Made by a program: the position numbers and the translations under genes. This document shows, one piece after another, positions 1-5,471 of a DNA stretch of 5,471 nt. The stretch is from Elusimicrobiota bacterium (GTDB lineage: Bacteria; RUG730): assembly GCA_031259185.1 (NCBI GenBank), contig JAIRLV010000168.1, positions 1-5,471 of the forward strand, written 5' to 3'. Position 1 is the first letter of the stretch. Every line of letters begins with the position of its first letter. A model generated the notes under the pieces. It saw only the letters and a program-made list of their open reading frames with translations, did no database searches and was not told where the DNA came from.

Positions 1-2
1 TG

Positions 3-923
3 AATTCTTTGAAAGAAGATTCTGTAAGGGGGTCTGAAAAGGCTGGTTGTGCTAAATGTTATATCACATCCCCCTTTGGTGGCGGAAAGGGTTATGGAAT
101 GTTCCATTTGCCCCAAGTAAATAGCTGTGGAATAGTAGAACAATTAGAAGGAAGATTAGATGCCTATGTTTGGTTGGGAACTTTATATAAAAATATTGGT
201 GGTTCTATTGACCTGCCTGAAGAAAATGGTATTGAAAATTCTGATATATTGGAAAATACTGATAAAATTATGAATTTGGAAAATGCTTTAGTTATAACTA
301 CTAAGAGAACTATACTTGAAAATCCATTGGATGCCCATAATGAAAATAATAAAATAGACTGGTTTACAAGGCCAGTGGAAAATGTGTTTGTCTTAGACAA
401 TGAAAAGGTATACATTGCTCATAATATACTTGATAGTAATGAACAAAGCATTGGAACCCTGCAACTAAGAATGGATAATAATGGCATCAGTATGGACTAC
501 ACTAAAGATGAACAGTCTGGAAGTGTAACTGTAGTTATAGATCCTGAAACTAAACTACCAAGACTTGAAATATCTACGCGAGATACTTCTAAGAATCAGG
601 AAATTAGCATTAATGGAGACCCAAAATCATTAACCCTTTTGGCCAAAAATGGTGATACTAAACAGTCTAGCATTATTCTCAGTAATGGAACTGGTGGAAG
701 TCTTGATGATCAGGGTATCCATATTACATCTCAAAAGGGAGATACCAACACTGTTCTTACTTTAGACGGTGGGAAAAATGCAATCTCTTTGTCTGCAAAA
801 GATATTGTTCTAAATGTAAATGGAGGAAAAATTTCTCTTGGAAATGGAACTTCCCCTGTAGCAGTGTATACTGGTGGTCCAGATGAATTATCTGTCCAGC
901 CTTCTGATAATGTATTTGCCTAA
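3..923 (+). CDS. Phage baseplate/tail spike protein, gp5/gpV/VgrG-like (5' partial)
   Basis: Likely the central spike at the tip of a contractile tail tube, which punctures the cell envelope. The frame is open to the window edge. The first possible start, TTG at 9, has no ribosome binding site and would cut into a domain, so the true start lies upstream. Residues here are counted from that TTG. Residues 15-62 resemble the last part of the gp5/gpV OB-fold: SPFGGGKGYGMFHLPQVNS, then an acidic/Gly turn and VWLGTLYKN, matching the family pattern of a GxG turn, a LPxVG-like strand and a closing LGxLY strand. The first OB strands are missing, as expected for a 5' partial gene. Residues 63-125 are a polar linker. 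Residues 126-285 are short alternating strands rich in Gly, Asn and Asp (LTLDGG, ISLSAKD, IVLNVNGG, KISLGNG), as in trimeric beta-helix needles. No HxH iron-binding tip is seen. Assignment is by pattern recognition; spike class is fairly secure, exact family is not. Confidence 0.72.
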   Translation, partial: NSLKEDSVRGSEKAGCAKCYITSPFGGGKGYGMFHLPQVNSCGIVEQLEGRLDAYVWLGTLYKNIGGSIDLPEENGIENSDILENTDKIMNLENALVITTKRTILENPLDAHNENNKIDWFTRPVENVFVLDNEKVYIAHNILDSNEQSIGTLQLRMDNNGISMDYTKDEQSGSVTVVIDPETKLPRLEISTRDTSKNQEISINGDPKSLTLLAKNGDTKQSSIILSNGTGGSLDDQGIHITSQKGDTNTVLTLDGGKNAISLSAKDIVLNVNGGKISLGNGTSPVAVYTGGPDELSVQPSDNVFA

Positions 924-947
924 GACTTTTTTTAAAAAGTTAATTCT
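924..947 (+). other. Gap between genes 1 and 2 with tandem stop and weak AT dyad
   Basis: This is the only non-coding stretch in the window. Genes 1 and 2 are in the same reading frame, separated by the TAA at 921-923 and a second in-frame TAA at 933-935. Bases 925-940 form an AT-rich palindrome, ACTTTTT and AAAAAGT around TT. The stem is too weak and its loop too short to call a terminator. There is no proper Shine-Dalgarno sequence before the ATG at 948. The nearest candidate is AAAAAG at 934-939, eight bases upstream. Gene 2 may therefore depend on coupling to gene 1 or on an unstructured AT-rich leader. Confidence 0.4.
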
Positions 948-3900
948 ATGCGTATAGAAGTAAGAACAGAGACTACTAAACAACAAGTAAAAAATGCTAA
1001 TGTAAAAACAGTCACTACCTATAAAACAAGATATATTTCAGTAAGAGATATTATAGGGTTTGCATCTGCTGGCATTGCCATAGGTAAGGCTCTTATGGCA
1101 AAAAAAGATAATATAAATTTAAAAAAATTATGTGGTGCCTTAATTGCACCCCTCTTTGCCCTGTGCTCATCACTTGAAATAGTACAAAAAGTCTTAAAAG
1201 TAGCTGCTATAGTCTCTCCTATTGCTCAAATTGCTGCAAGGGCATCTGGTGTTTGGGCCTCTCCCGGAAATATAGGAGATATAGTACAAATAGTACTTAA
1301 AACGGTTTCTAAAGTTCTTATCTCACTTGCTCTTATGGCCTTGGGAGCCCTTATTAACTATATATTAAACCTTGAAATAAAGGTTGATGAAGTAAGTGAT
1401 TCAGTTTCATATGCTATTGGAGATTCATTAAATAATGCGGGAACTAAAATTGCTGCTGCAATAAATAATTCACTTAATAATTTAGCTAATAGTAATATAA
1501 GTGATTTAGTTTTTGTTGATACTGGAAATGCAACTGAACAACTTATTAATACTGGAATAGGTGGCAATACTAATGGATTATCAGATGGTGATACTAGAGA
1601 AGATACCGAAGATCTTACGCCAGAAGTAGGAACTATAATTACTGGAAATGGAAATGATGGAAAAACTCATAGTTTTGAAACCATTGTAGATACTGGTGGA
1701 AGCCGTTTGATTGCTGGTAGTAATATAAATGAAGGATTATGGTATAGCGATAATGCTGGAACAACATGGAATCATGCTTACTTTGATGAATTTGAAGGAA
1801 TTTCTCATGTGCTGTCTGTGGGTAATTTTAAATCATTTGCTTTCTTAAATAATTATTGGTATGTAGGCAATAACAATAATTCTTTAAAAGAAACTGTAAT
1901 AAATTATAATCAAATAGATATTGAAACCGATCTGCAAAGTGCAGTTATTTCTATGAAGGATTTTAACCCTTCATCATTAGCAGATAATACTTGTATTCTA
2001 TCTACAATAACTTATAGTGATAATCATAATATGCTTACAGGAAGTATTGGAGATTTTGAAATAATTTATAATGATAATAAAATATATAAAAGAACCTTAG
2101 TAAACGATCTTCTTAATCAAAGAGAGAACGGATATAATGTACCAATATATCTTAATAGTTCTCAAATAAACAATAATCTTTTAAATAAACAAATAGAAAT
2201 AGATAAAACACAAACTTCTAATTCTGCCACTACAATAATAAGTTTTGCTAATGGAAGAAATATTACATTCTCACAAAATAGTATTAAATGTAGTTGGGTA
2301 GTATATGATATATATCATGGTGAATATGATAATAATGGAAATCTTACACAACAATGGAATGGGGCTGGTAACGATAATAATATAATTCAATTTCCAACAG
2401 ATTATATAATATCTTCTATATCTATACAAAAGGATATTAAATATATAGATGAAGTTAATACAATTTGGCAAGTAAAATATTGGGCTCCCAATACTAATTA
2501 TTCTCAAAATGATATCGTATATCATAATGAAATATATTATAAGGCAAAAATTTATTTTACCTCTGGCAATGAATTTGGTTCTACTATACATGATGAAGAA
2601 AATAATATAGATATTTCAATTTGGGATACTACTTTTATTCAACCAACAGAAGAACAACTACTTGTAGAAGAATACAATACCTGGTATGATACAGCAATCA
2701 TTGGATATAATATAATAAAAGAAGAAAAATGGCAAATAAAAATTCTTAATGAATGGAAAATTATAAGATTTTGGGAAAAAGAAGCTGATTATTTTGATGG
2801 AGAAGTTGTTTATTATAATAATGGTGTTTATATGCCAATTACATCATTTAAAACAACAGAAGTATTTAATAATGATGATTGGAACTTTATAGGTGATTGG
2901 AATATTATTAAATGGGGTTGCATACAAAATGATATATTATATGAATTATTATATAATAATGGTTGGATACAACAAGAAATAGAAATAGATAAAAATATGT
3001 TTCATAGAGTAACTCAAATAGACATACCGTTTAGTCAGAGAATGGGTATAACATTTACTTTTACTAATTTTGATGGCATTGGTATTTGGTGCTCTTCTAA
3101 TAATGGAACTTCTTGGTTTAAAACAAATATAATTGATAAATCTTGGGAATGTCTTAAAACAATTTCTGGTAATGATGGAACCCAAGATATATCTCGTGTT
3201 ATAGCAGTAAATCAAAGTAATAGTGGTATTTGGTATTGTAATGGTGATACTAATTTTTATGTATCTAATATAGAAATTGGATCTTTTCATTTATTACATG
3301 ATGAAGTTGAAGAACCAGATGATTGTGTGGCACAAGGAACTATGGCATATGTTACTAGTGATGTTGGCCTTAATTGGCGTATTCTTCATACACATTATTT
3401 TTTATGTATTATTACTGTTCACGGAAGATTAGTTGCAGGTTCTGGCGATGATACTGGATTATGGTATAGTAATGATAATGGTCTAAATTGGACTCAATCA
3501 GACAAAAGAACAGGAAATTGGGCTGCACTTACATTTTTCAATAATCTTGTAGATGCGGGTTCTGCTGATGATGAAGGTATATTATATTCTCCTGATATTG
3601 GAGAAATGTATCATAAAACAAATGTTGAAGTATCTCCATATACTTCTTTTGCTCAAACAAACGATAAAGTATTTTCAGGATCAACAGTTGGATCAAAAGA
3701 AAGTAGCGATGGAAAGTATTGGGCCATTCATTCTTCTTCTGGAAGTTCTTATGTGTCTAATGTTTTTGGATCATTACTAGACAAAGTAATTAATTCAAGA
3801 AAATTTTTAATAGTAATAGATCTTAAATCAAGACTTTTTACACCACAAGAAATAGATAAGAAAGTAATATTGGTTATTAATTATATTATATCTCCTTATT

Positions 3901-5144
3901 TATTTGATAAATGTTTTAGTATGAACGAAAATCTTTATAATGTAATTGGAGGAAGAGTTACTTTTAAATCAAGTAACAAGAGTGATTTTGTACTTGGGAC
4001 AAGCGAAAGCGATATATATATGATTGATAAATTTACATCTATCATAGATTGGAAAAATGATTGTAATATGCAACCAATTGGCGCTATGTCTCTACAAGAT
4101 ATACTTGGTTCTGAAGATATACCAGATTTTGCGTTATATGATTTTAATCAAATACAAAATACGCAGACACTACAAGCACTTATTGAACAAATAAAAGTAT
4201 ATTTACAAAGAAGAAAAGAAGAATTTTTTAGTAATACAAATGCTGAAATAGATGCTATTATTATTGATGATAGGCCAATATTAGCAGAAACTCAATCACA
4301 ACAAGAAATTTCAAATGCATTAAGTATGAAACAATCCTTTGGAGATGCATTAAAAGATGGAGCTAAGGCAATGCTTCAAAACTTTGGTCAAGCGTTTTTT
4401 ATGTTTGATGAATCTTTAATTAAAAGGCTTCTTATAGCAACAATGCATGAATTAATTCAAAATATAGCACAACAACTAAAAGGAGCTTTTATACAAGCAA
4501 ACCATAAATTAATTCATACACAACAAGATTATGTTATAGATATGCATATATATCCAATTTCTATGAATTTTAGTAAAGCATTAAATATTGCAGCTAATAA
4601 ATATTTTCAGAGTATGTCAAGAAATATTAGAGTATTGAATCAGAGTAGCGACAAGGATATTATTAAATTAGCAAGTGATAAATTTAAATTTGAAGAAAGG
4701 GGTTTATGGGCTCAAAAGACATATGATATATTATTAAATACTTATAGAGTGCCAGACAATCTTTTACATAATCCCATAACAACAAATGATATTATTTTAA
4801 TGATTAATAATTCATATACAAAACTTATGAGTAATTTTAATATATCTTTAATGCAAGAACCATTATTTAGTGGATTATCTGGCATAGAAGAATTAAATCT
4901 TTTAGAAACTGATGTTGATAAGAATAAATTTTTTAAATACATGACAGATATAGTAAATCAGTATAAATTAAGAAGTAAACAACTTGTTCATGTTATTTGG
5001 ATGTCTATTCCCAATGAACATAAAAAAGAACAGGCTCAAATAATTTTTGGTAAATCACTTACGGAAAAAGATATTTATAGAGGAATAGATGAATTTATGA
5101 ATATTATTATAAGGGAATTTAACAATAGGAAGGATTCAATATAA
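948..5144 (+). CDS. Large mosaic tail/baseplate protein with hydrophobic N-terminus, Asp-box repeats and CBM-like modules
   Basis: A 1398-residue protein probably exposed at the tail tip, joining a structural base to host-surface binding modules. Order: polar start 1-33; hydrophobic segments about 36-50, 62-75, 83-99 and 112-141; an amphipathic stretch 143-186; an acidic Gly/Asn linker 205-245; one Asp-box repeat 252-274; a low-GC region 275-710 with two CBM5/12-like modules near 507-562 and 609-650; Asp-box repeats at 716-723, 803-810, 841-848, 881-888 and 919-925; a mostly helical C-terminus 940-1398. Asp-boxes (S-x-D-x-G-x-T-W) are known from sialidases and other beta-propellers and are common in phage tail proteins. 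No sialidase catalytic set (Arg triad, Tyr/Glu pair) was recognised, so binding is more likely than cleavage. ATG 948 is chosen because it lies 24 bases after gene 1 and the first 49 codons look coding. ATG 1095, after AAGG, is a less likely start. There is no signal peptide at the very N-terminus. Overall function is inferred. Confidence 0.8.
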   Translation: MRIEVRTETTKQQVKNANVKTVTTYKTRYISVRDIIGFASAGIAIGKALMAKKDNINLKKLCGALIAPLFALCSSLEIVQKVLKVAAIVSPIAQIAARASGVWASPGNIGDIVQIVLKTVSKVLISLALMALGALINYILNLEIKVDEVSDSVSYAIGDSLNNAGTKIAAAINNSLNNLANSNISDLVFVDTGNATEQLINTGIGGNTNGLSDGDTREDTEDLTPEVGTIITGNGNDGKTHSFETIVDTGGSRLIAGSNINEGLWYSDNAGTTWNHAYFDEFEGISHVLSVGNFKSFAFLNNYWYVGNNNNSLKETVINYNQIDIETDLQSAVISMKDFNPSSLADNTCILSTITYSDNHNMLTGSIGDFEIIYNDNKIYKRTLVNDLLNQRENGYNVPIYLNSSQINNNLLNKQIEIDKTQTSNSATTIISFANGRNITFSQNSIKCSWVVYDIYHGEYDNNGNLTQQWNGAGNDNNIIQFPTDYIISSISIQKDIKYIDEVNTIWQVKYWAPNTNYSQNDIVYHNEIYYKAKIYFTSGNEFGSTIHDEENNIDISIWDTTFIQPTEEQLLVEEYNTWYDTAIIGYNIIKEEKWQIKILNEWKIIRFWEKEADYFDGEVVYYNNGVYMPITSFKTTEVFNNDDWNFIGDWNIIKWGCIQNDILYELLYNNGWIQQEIEIDKNMFHRVTQIDIPFSQRMGITFTFTNFDGIGIWCSSNNGTSWFKTNIIDKSWECLKTISGNDGTQDISRVIAVNQSNSGIWYCNGDTNFYVSNIEIGSFHLLHDEVEEPDDCVAQGTMAYVTSDVGLNWRILHTHYFLCIITVHGRLVAGSGDDTGLWYSNDNGLNWTQSDKRTGNWAALTFFNNLVDAGSADDEGILYSPDIGEMYHKTNVEVSPYTSFAQTNDKVFSGSTVGSKESSDGKYWAIHSSSGSSYVSNVFGSLLDKVINSRKFLIVIDLKSRLFTPQEIDKKVILVINYIISPYLFDKCFSMNENLYNVIGGRVTFKSSNKSDFVLGTSESDIYMIDKFTSIIDWKNDCNMQPIGAMSLQDILGSEDIPDFALYDFNQIQNTQTLQALIEQIKVYLQRRKEEFFSNTNAEIDAIIIDDRPILAETQSQQEISNALSMKQSFGDALKDGAKAMLQNFGQAFFMFDESLIKRLLIATMHELIQNIAQQLKGAFIQANHKLIHTQQDYVIDMHIYPISMNFSKALNIAANKYFQSMSRNIRVLNQSSDKDIIKLASDKFKFEERGLWAQKTYDILLNTYRVPDNLLHNPITTNDIILMINNSYTKLMSNFNISLMQEPLFSGLSGIEELNLLETDVDKNKFFKYMTDIVNQYKLRSKQLVHVIWMSIPNEHKKEQAQIIFGKSLTEKDIYRGIDEFMNIIIREFNNRKDSI
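1053..1370 (+). other. Hydrophobic N-terminal region of the large protein (possible membrane-inserting helices)
   Basis: Codons 36-141 encode several long apolar runs, notably LCGALIAPLFALC (62-74), VAAIVSPIAQIAARA (85-99) and VLISLALMALGALINYIL (123-140). Only short polar stretches separate them. The third run is long and apolar enough for a transmembrane helix; the others are borderline. Similar hydrophobic helices occur in tape-measure and pilot proteins that enter the host membrane, and in holins. Which of these applies here, if any, is inference. The DNA is also relatively GC-rich (29 of 60 bases at 1201-1260 by hand count). Confidence 0.55.
1701..1769 (+). repeat. Asp-box (BNR) repeat 1, protein-level, isolated from the others
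   Basis: Codons 252-274 contain LIAGSNINEGLWYSDNAGTTW. The core SDNAGTTW (267-274) fits the Asp-box pattern S-x-D-x-G-x-T-W with Asn at the Asp position. Aligned without gaps to codons 826-848 (VAGSGDDTGLWYSNDNGLNW core), 12 of 23 residues are identical, including AGS, GLWYS, G and W. The two copies are 574 residues apart, so this blade is separated from its closest relative by a long insert. Confidence 0.75.
2193..2273 (+). repeat. Diverged internal repeat, copy 1 (partner at 2979-3059)
   Basis: Codons 416-442 align without gaps to codons 678-704. Shared residues are IEIDK, then I, F and ITF at matching spacing, 10 of 27 identical. At DNA level an 18-base stretch is identical (2191-2208 and 2977-2994), but it is low-complexity A-rich sequence, so homology is plausible rather than proven. 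The second copy directly precedes the point where Asp-box repeats resume. Confidence 0.4.
2466..2633 (+). other. CBM5/12-like carbohydrate-binding module A within the large protein
   Basis: Codons 507-562 have the aromatic spacing of chitin-binding type 3 (CBM5/12) modules: W512, Y518, a D522-I-V524-Y525 strand, then Y530-Y531-K-A, and a closing W559. The core reads YWAPNTNYSQNDIVYHNEIY; the family consensus is roughly W-x5-Y-x2-G-D-x-V-x-Y-x-x-x-x-Y-x-A. The usual Gly before Asp is Asn here. In phage tail proteins such modules are known as small add-on surface binders. Ligand unknown. Confidence 0.55.
2772..2897 (+). other. CBM5/12-like carbohydrate-binding module B within the large protein
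   Basis: Codons 609-650 repeat the same aromatic pattern as the preceding module: W609, Y615-F-D-G618-E-V-V621-Y622-Y, then N-N-G-V-Y628 and a closing W645. The core is WEKEADYFDGEVVYYNNGVY. It differs from module A by a one-residue insertion in the turn and a shorter second half. Two modules side by side would suit avidity for a repeated glycan. Assignment is by pattern only and is weaker than for module A. Confidence 0.45.
2979..3059 (+). repeat. Diverged internal repeat, copy 2 (partner at 2193-2273)
   Basis: Codons 678-704 are the second copy of the IEIDK...I-x-F-x5-ITF segment. It leads straight into the GIGIWCSSNNGTSW Asp-box, so this segment is probably the strand or strands before an Asp-box turn. 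If so, copy 1 may be a decayed blade whose Asp-box was lost. Confidence 0.4.
3084..3722 (+). repeat. Asp-box (BNR) repeat array 2-6, protein-level
   Basis: Five Asp-box turns lie in codons 713-925: SSNNGTSW (716-723), TSDVGLNW (803-810), SNDNGLNW (841-848), SPDIGEMY (881-888) and the shorter SSDGKYW (919-925). A degenerate copy, GIWYCNGDTNFY, is at 760-771. Several are preceded by an AGS-x4-G-[LI]-x-Y strand. Spacing is about 37-46 residues between most neighbours, typical of propeller blades, and about 87 residues between the first two listed, where the degenerate copy lies. The G-L-[WY]-Y-S-x-D-x-G-x-x-W-x-Q-S wording resembles repeats often seen in gut phage and prophage tail proteins. It may form a binding propeller together with the isolated repeat at 1701-1769. 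Confidence 0.72.
3765..5141 (+). other. Unrecognised C-terminal region of the large protein, mostly helical
   Basis: Codons 940-1398 lack Asp-boxes and Gly/Asn turns. The first part (940-1060) looks mixed alpha/beta (KFLIVIDLK; VILVINYIISPYLF). From about 1065 it is predicted by eye to be long amphipathic helices, for example TLQALIEQIKVYLQRRKEEFF (1074-1094) and LIKRLLIATMHELIQNIAQQ (1157-1176). I recognise no family. Its position suggests a structural or anchoring domain rather than a receptor binder. Confidence 0.5.
5127..5134 (+). promoter_or_regulatory. Shine-Dalgarno sequence of gene 3
   Basis: AGGAAGGA lies inside the last codons of gene 2, with a nine-base spacer to the ATG at 5144. 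It is the only strong ribosome binding site in the window and fixes the start of gene 3. It also suggests a host that uses Shine-Dalgarno initiation. Confidence 0.7.
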
Positions 5145-5471
5145 TGTCATTTACACCACAAAAAAGAAAAGAACATTCTAAAATGATACTTGATGATTTC
5201 GCTAGTCTTGATACTGATTATCAATCTGTATTAAAGAAAAGAAATCAAAACGTAGATGATTATATAAATGAATTAAACGAAGATGGAGATTCAAAACAAG
5301 ACAGTGATGCAAAACTTCGCAAAGTTATAACAAACACTATAGAGTTTTTTAATACCTCTATAAATGAAATAATAAATCTTGATAATTATATAAAAACCGA
5401 CAATAGTTTTCAGCAATTTTTAAACGTTACCCCTACCAATCTTTATAATATAATAACAAGATATAAGGATT
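5144..5471 (+). CDS. Hypothetical hydrophilic helix-rich protein (3' partial)
   Basis: The first 109 codons are visible and the frame is open at the window end. The protein begins MSFTPQKRKEHSKMILDDFA. The ATG shares its A with the last base of the gene 2 stop (TAATG), a classic arrangement for translational coupling, and is preceded by AGGAAGGA. The visible part is highly charged (Lys, Asp, Glu, Asn), with no signal peptide or membrane segment. Likely helices lie near residues 10-45 and 54-84, around an acidic, Asp/Ser-rich loop at 45-55. Codon use is AT-rich but includes somewhat more C-ending codons (AAC, GAC, ACC) than the end of gene 2. I do not recognise a family. From its place directly after a tail-tip gene in a tight operon, a baseplate, fibre-attachment or assembly role is plausible but is inference only. 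Confidence 0.75.
   Translation, partial: MSFTPQKRKEHSKMILDDFASLDTDYQSVLKKRNQNVDDYINELNEDGDSKQDSDAKLRKVITNTIEFFNTSINEIINLDNYIKTDNSFQQFLNVTPTNLYNIITRYKD

Noticed and set aside
164-415. Open frame on the - strand within gene 1
   Set aside because: It lies wholly antisense to a convincing spike gene, has no ribosome binding site, and its composition is what the AT-rich opposite strand yields.
925-940. Rho-independent terminator in the gap between genes 1 and 2
   Set aside because: The stem is almost all A-T with a two-base loop and no GC-rich core; the genes look co-transcribed.
921-950. Possible read-through fusion of genes 1 and 2, which share a frame
   Set aside because: Two in-frame TAA codons (921 and 933) lie between them, and there is no sign of stop recoding elsewhere in the window.
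1118-1124. T-TTA-AAA slippery heptamer in the correct frame near two A7 runs in gene 2
   Set aside because: A -1 shift would reach a stop after roughly 18 codons, no stimulatory hairpin is evident, and such runs are expected in AT-rich coding DNA.
2271-2591. Open - strand frame encoding an Ile/Tyr-rich hydrophobic peptide
   Set aside because: The Ile/Tyr/Phe richness is the mirror of ATA/TAT-rich codons of the large gene. The + strand frame is unbroken and carries recognisable modules.
1850-3050. Diversity-generating retroelement variable region in the Asn-rich middle
   Set aside because: No template repeat, IMH-like element or reverse transcriptase is visible. Asn richness is explained by low GC.
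2949-3290. Open - strand frame antisense to the Asp-box region
   Set aside because: Shadow of the + strand coding sequence, whose Asp-box motifs are clear here.
1737-3722. Active sialidase
   Set aside because: Only Asp-box turns are present. I could not find the Arg triad or the catalytic Tyr/Glu arrangement, and Asp-boxes alone are not diagnostic of the enzyme.
3553-3780. Second + strand open frame inside the large gene
   Set aside because: Overlaps the Asp-box array in another frame, Leu/Ile-rich low-complexity translation, and no credible ribosome binding site.

Overview
The window looks like a piece of the tail or baseplate module of a tailed phage, or of a related contractile injection structure such as a prophage remnant or tailocin. 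Three genes lie head to tail on the + strand with almost no space between them, and no gene is credible on the - strand. The sequence is AT-rich, with almost exclusive AGA arginine codons and many ATA, AAT and AAA codons. The third gene has a clear Shine-Dalgarno sequence. This fits a phage of a low-GC, Shine-Dalgarno-using host such as a Firmicute, but the host is inference and cannot be fixed from this sequence.

Layout: (1) 3-923 is the 3' part of a gene for a spike-like protein: the end of a gp5/gpV/VgrG-type OB-fold followed by a repetitive beta-rich tail typical of trimeric beta-helix needles. Its 5' end lies outside the window. (2) 948-5144 encodes a 1398-residue mosaic protein. It has a hydrophobic, potentially membrane-inserting N-terminal part, one Asp-box (BNR) blade repeat, a very AT-rich segment of about 440 residues holding two CBM5/12-like aromatic modules, then five or six more Asp-box repeats, and an unrecognised mostly helical C-terminal region of about 460 residues. 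(3) 5144-5471 is the 5' part of an unrecognised, hydrophilic, helix-rich protein whose start codon overlaps the stop of gene 2 by one base.

Taken together, a piercing spike sits next to a large protein that combines putative carbohydrate-binding modules with hydrophobic helices. The simplest reading is a host-recognition and envelope-penetration assembly at the tail tip. The spike assignment and the Asp-box repeats are the best supported points. The membrane role, the sugar-binding role and the function of gene 3 are inferred or unknown. No RNA genes, CRISPR arrays, insertion sequences, attachment sites or strong terminators were seen. The only non-coding stretch is the 24-base gap at 924-947.
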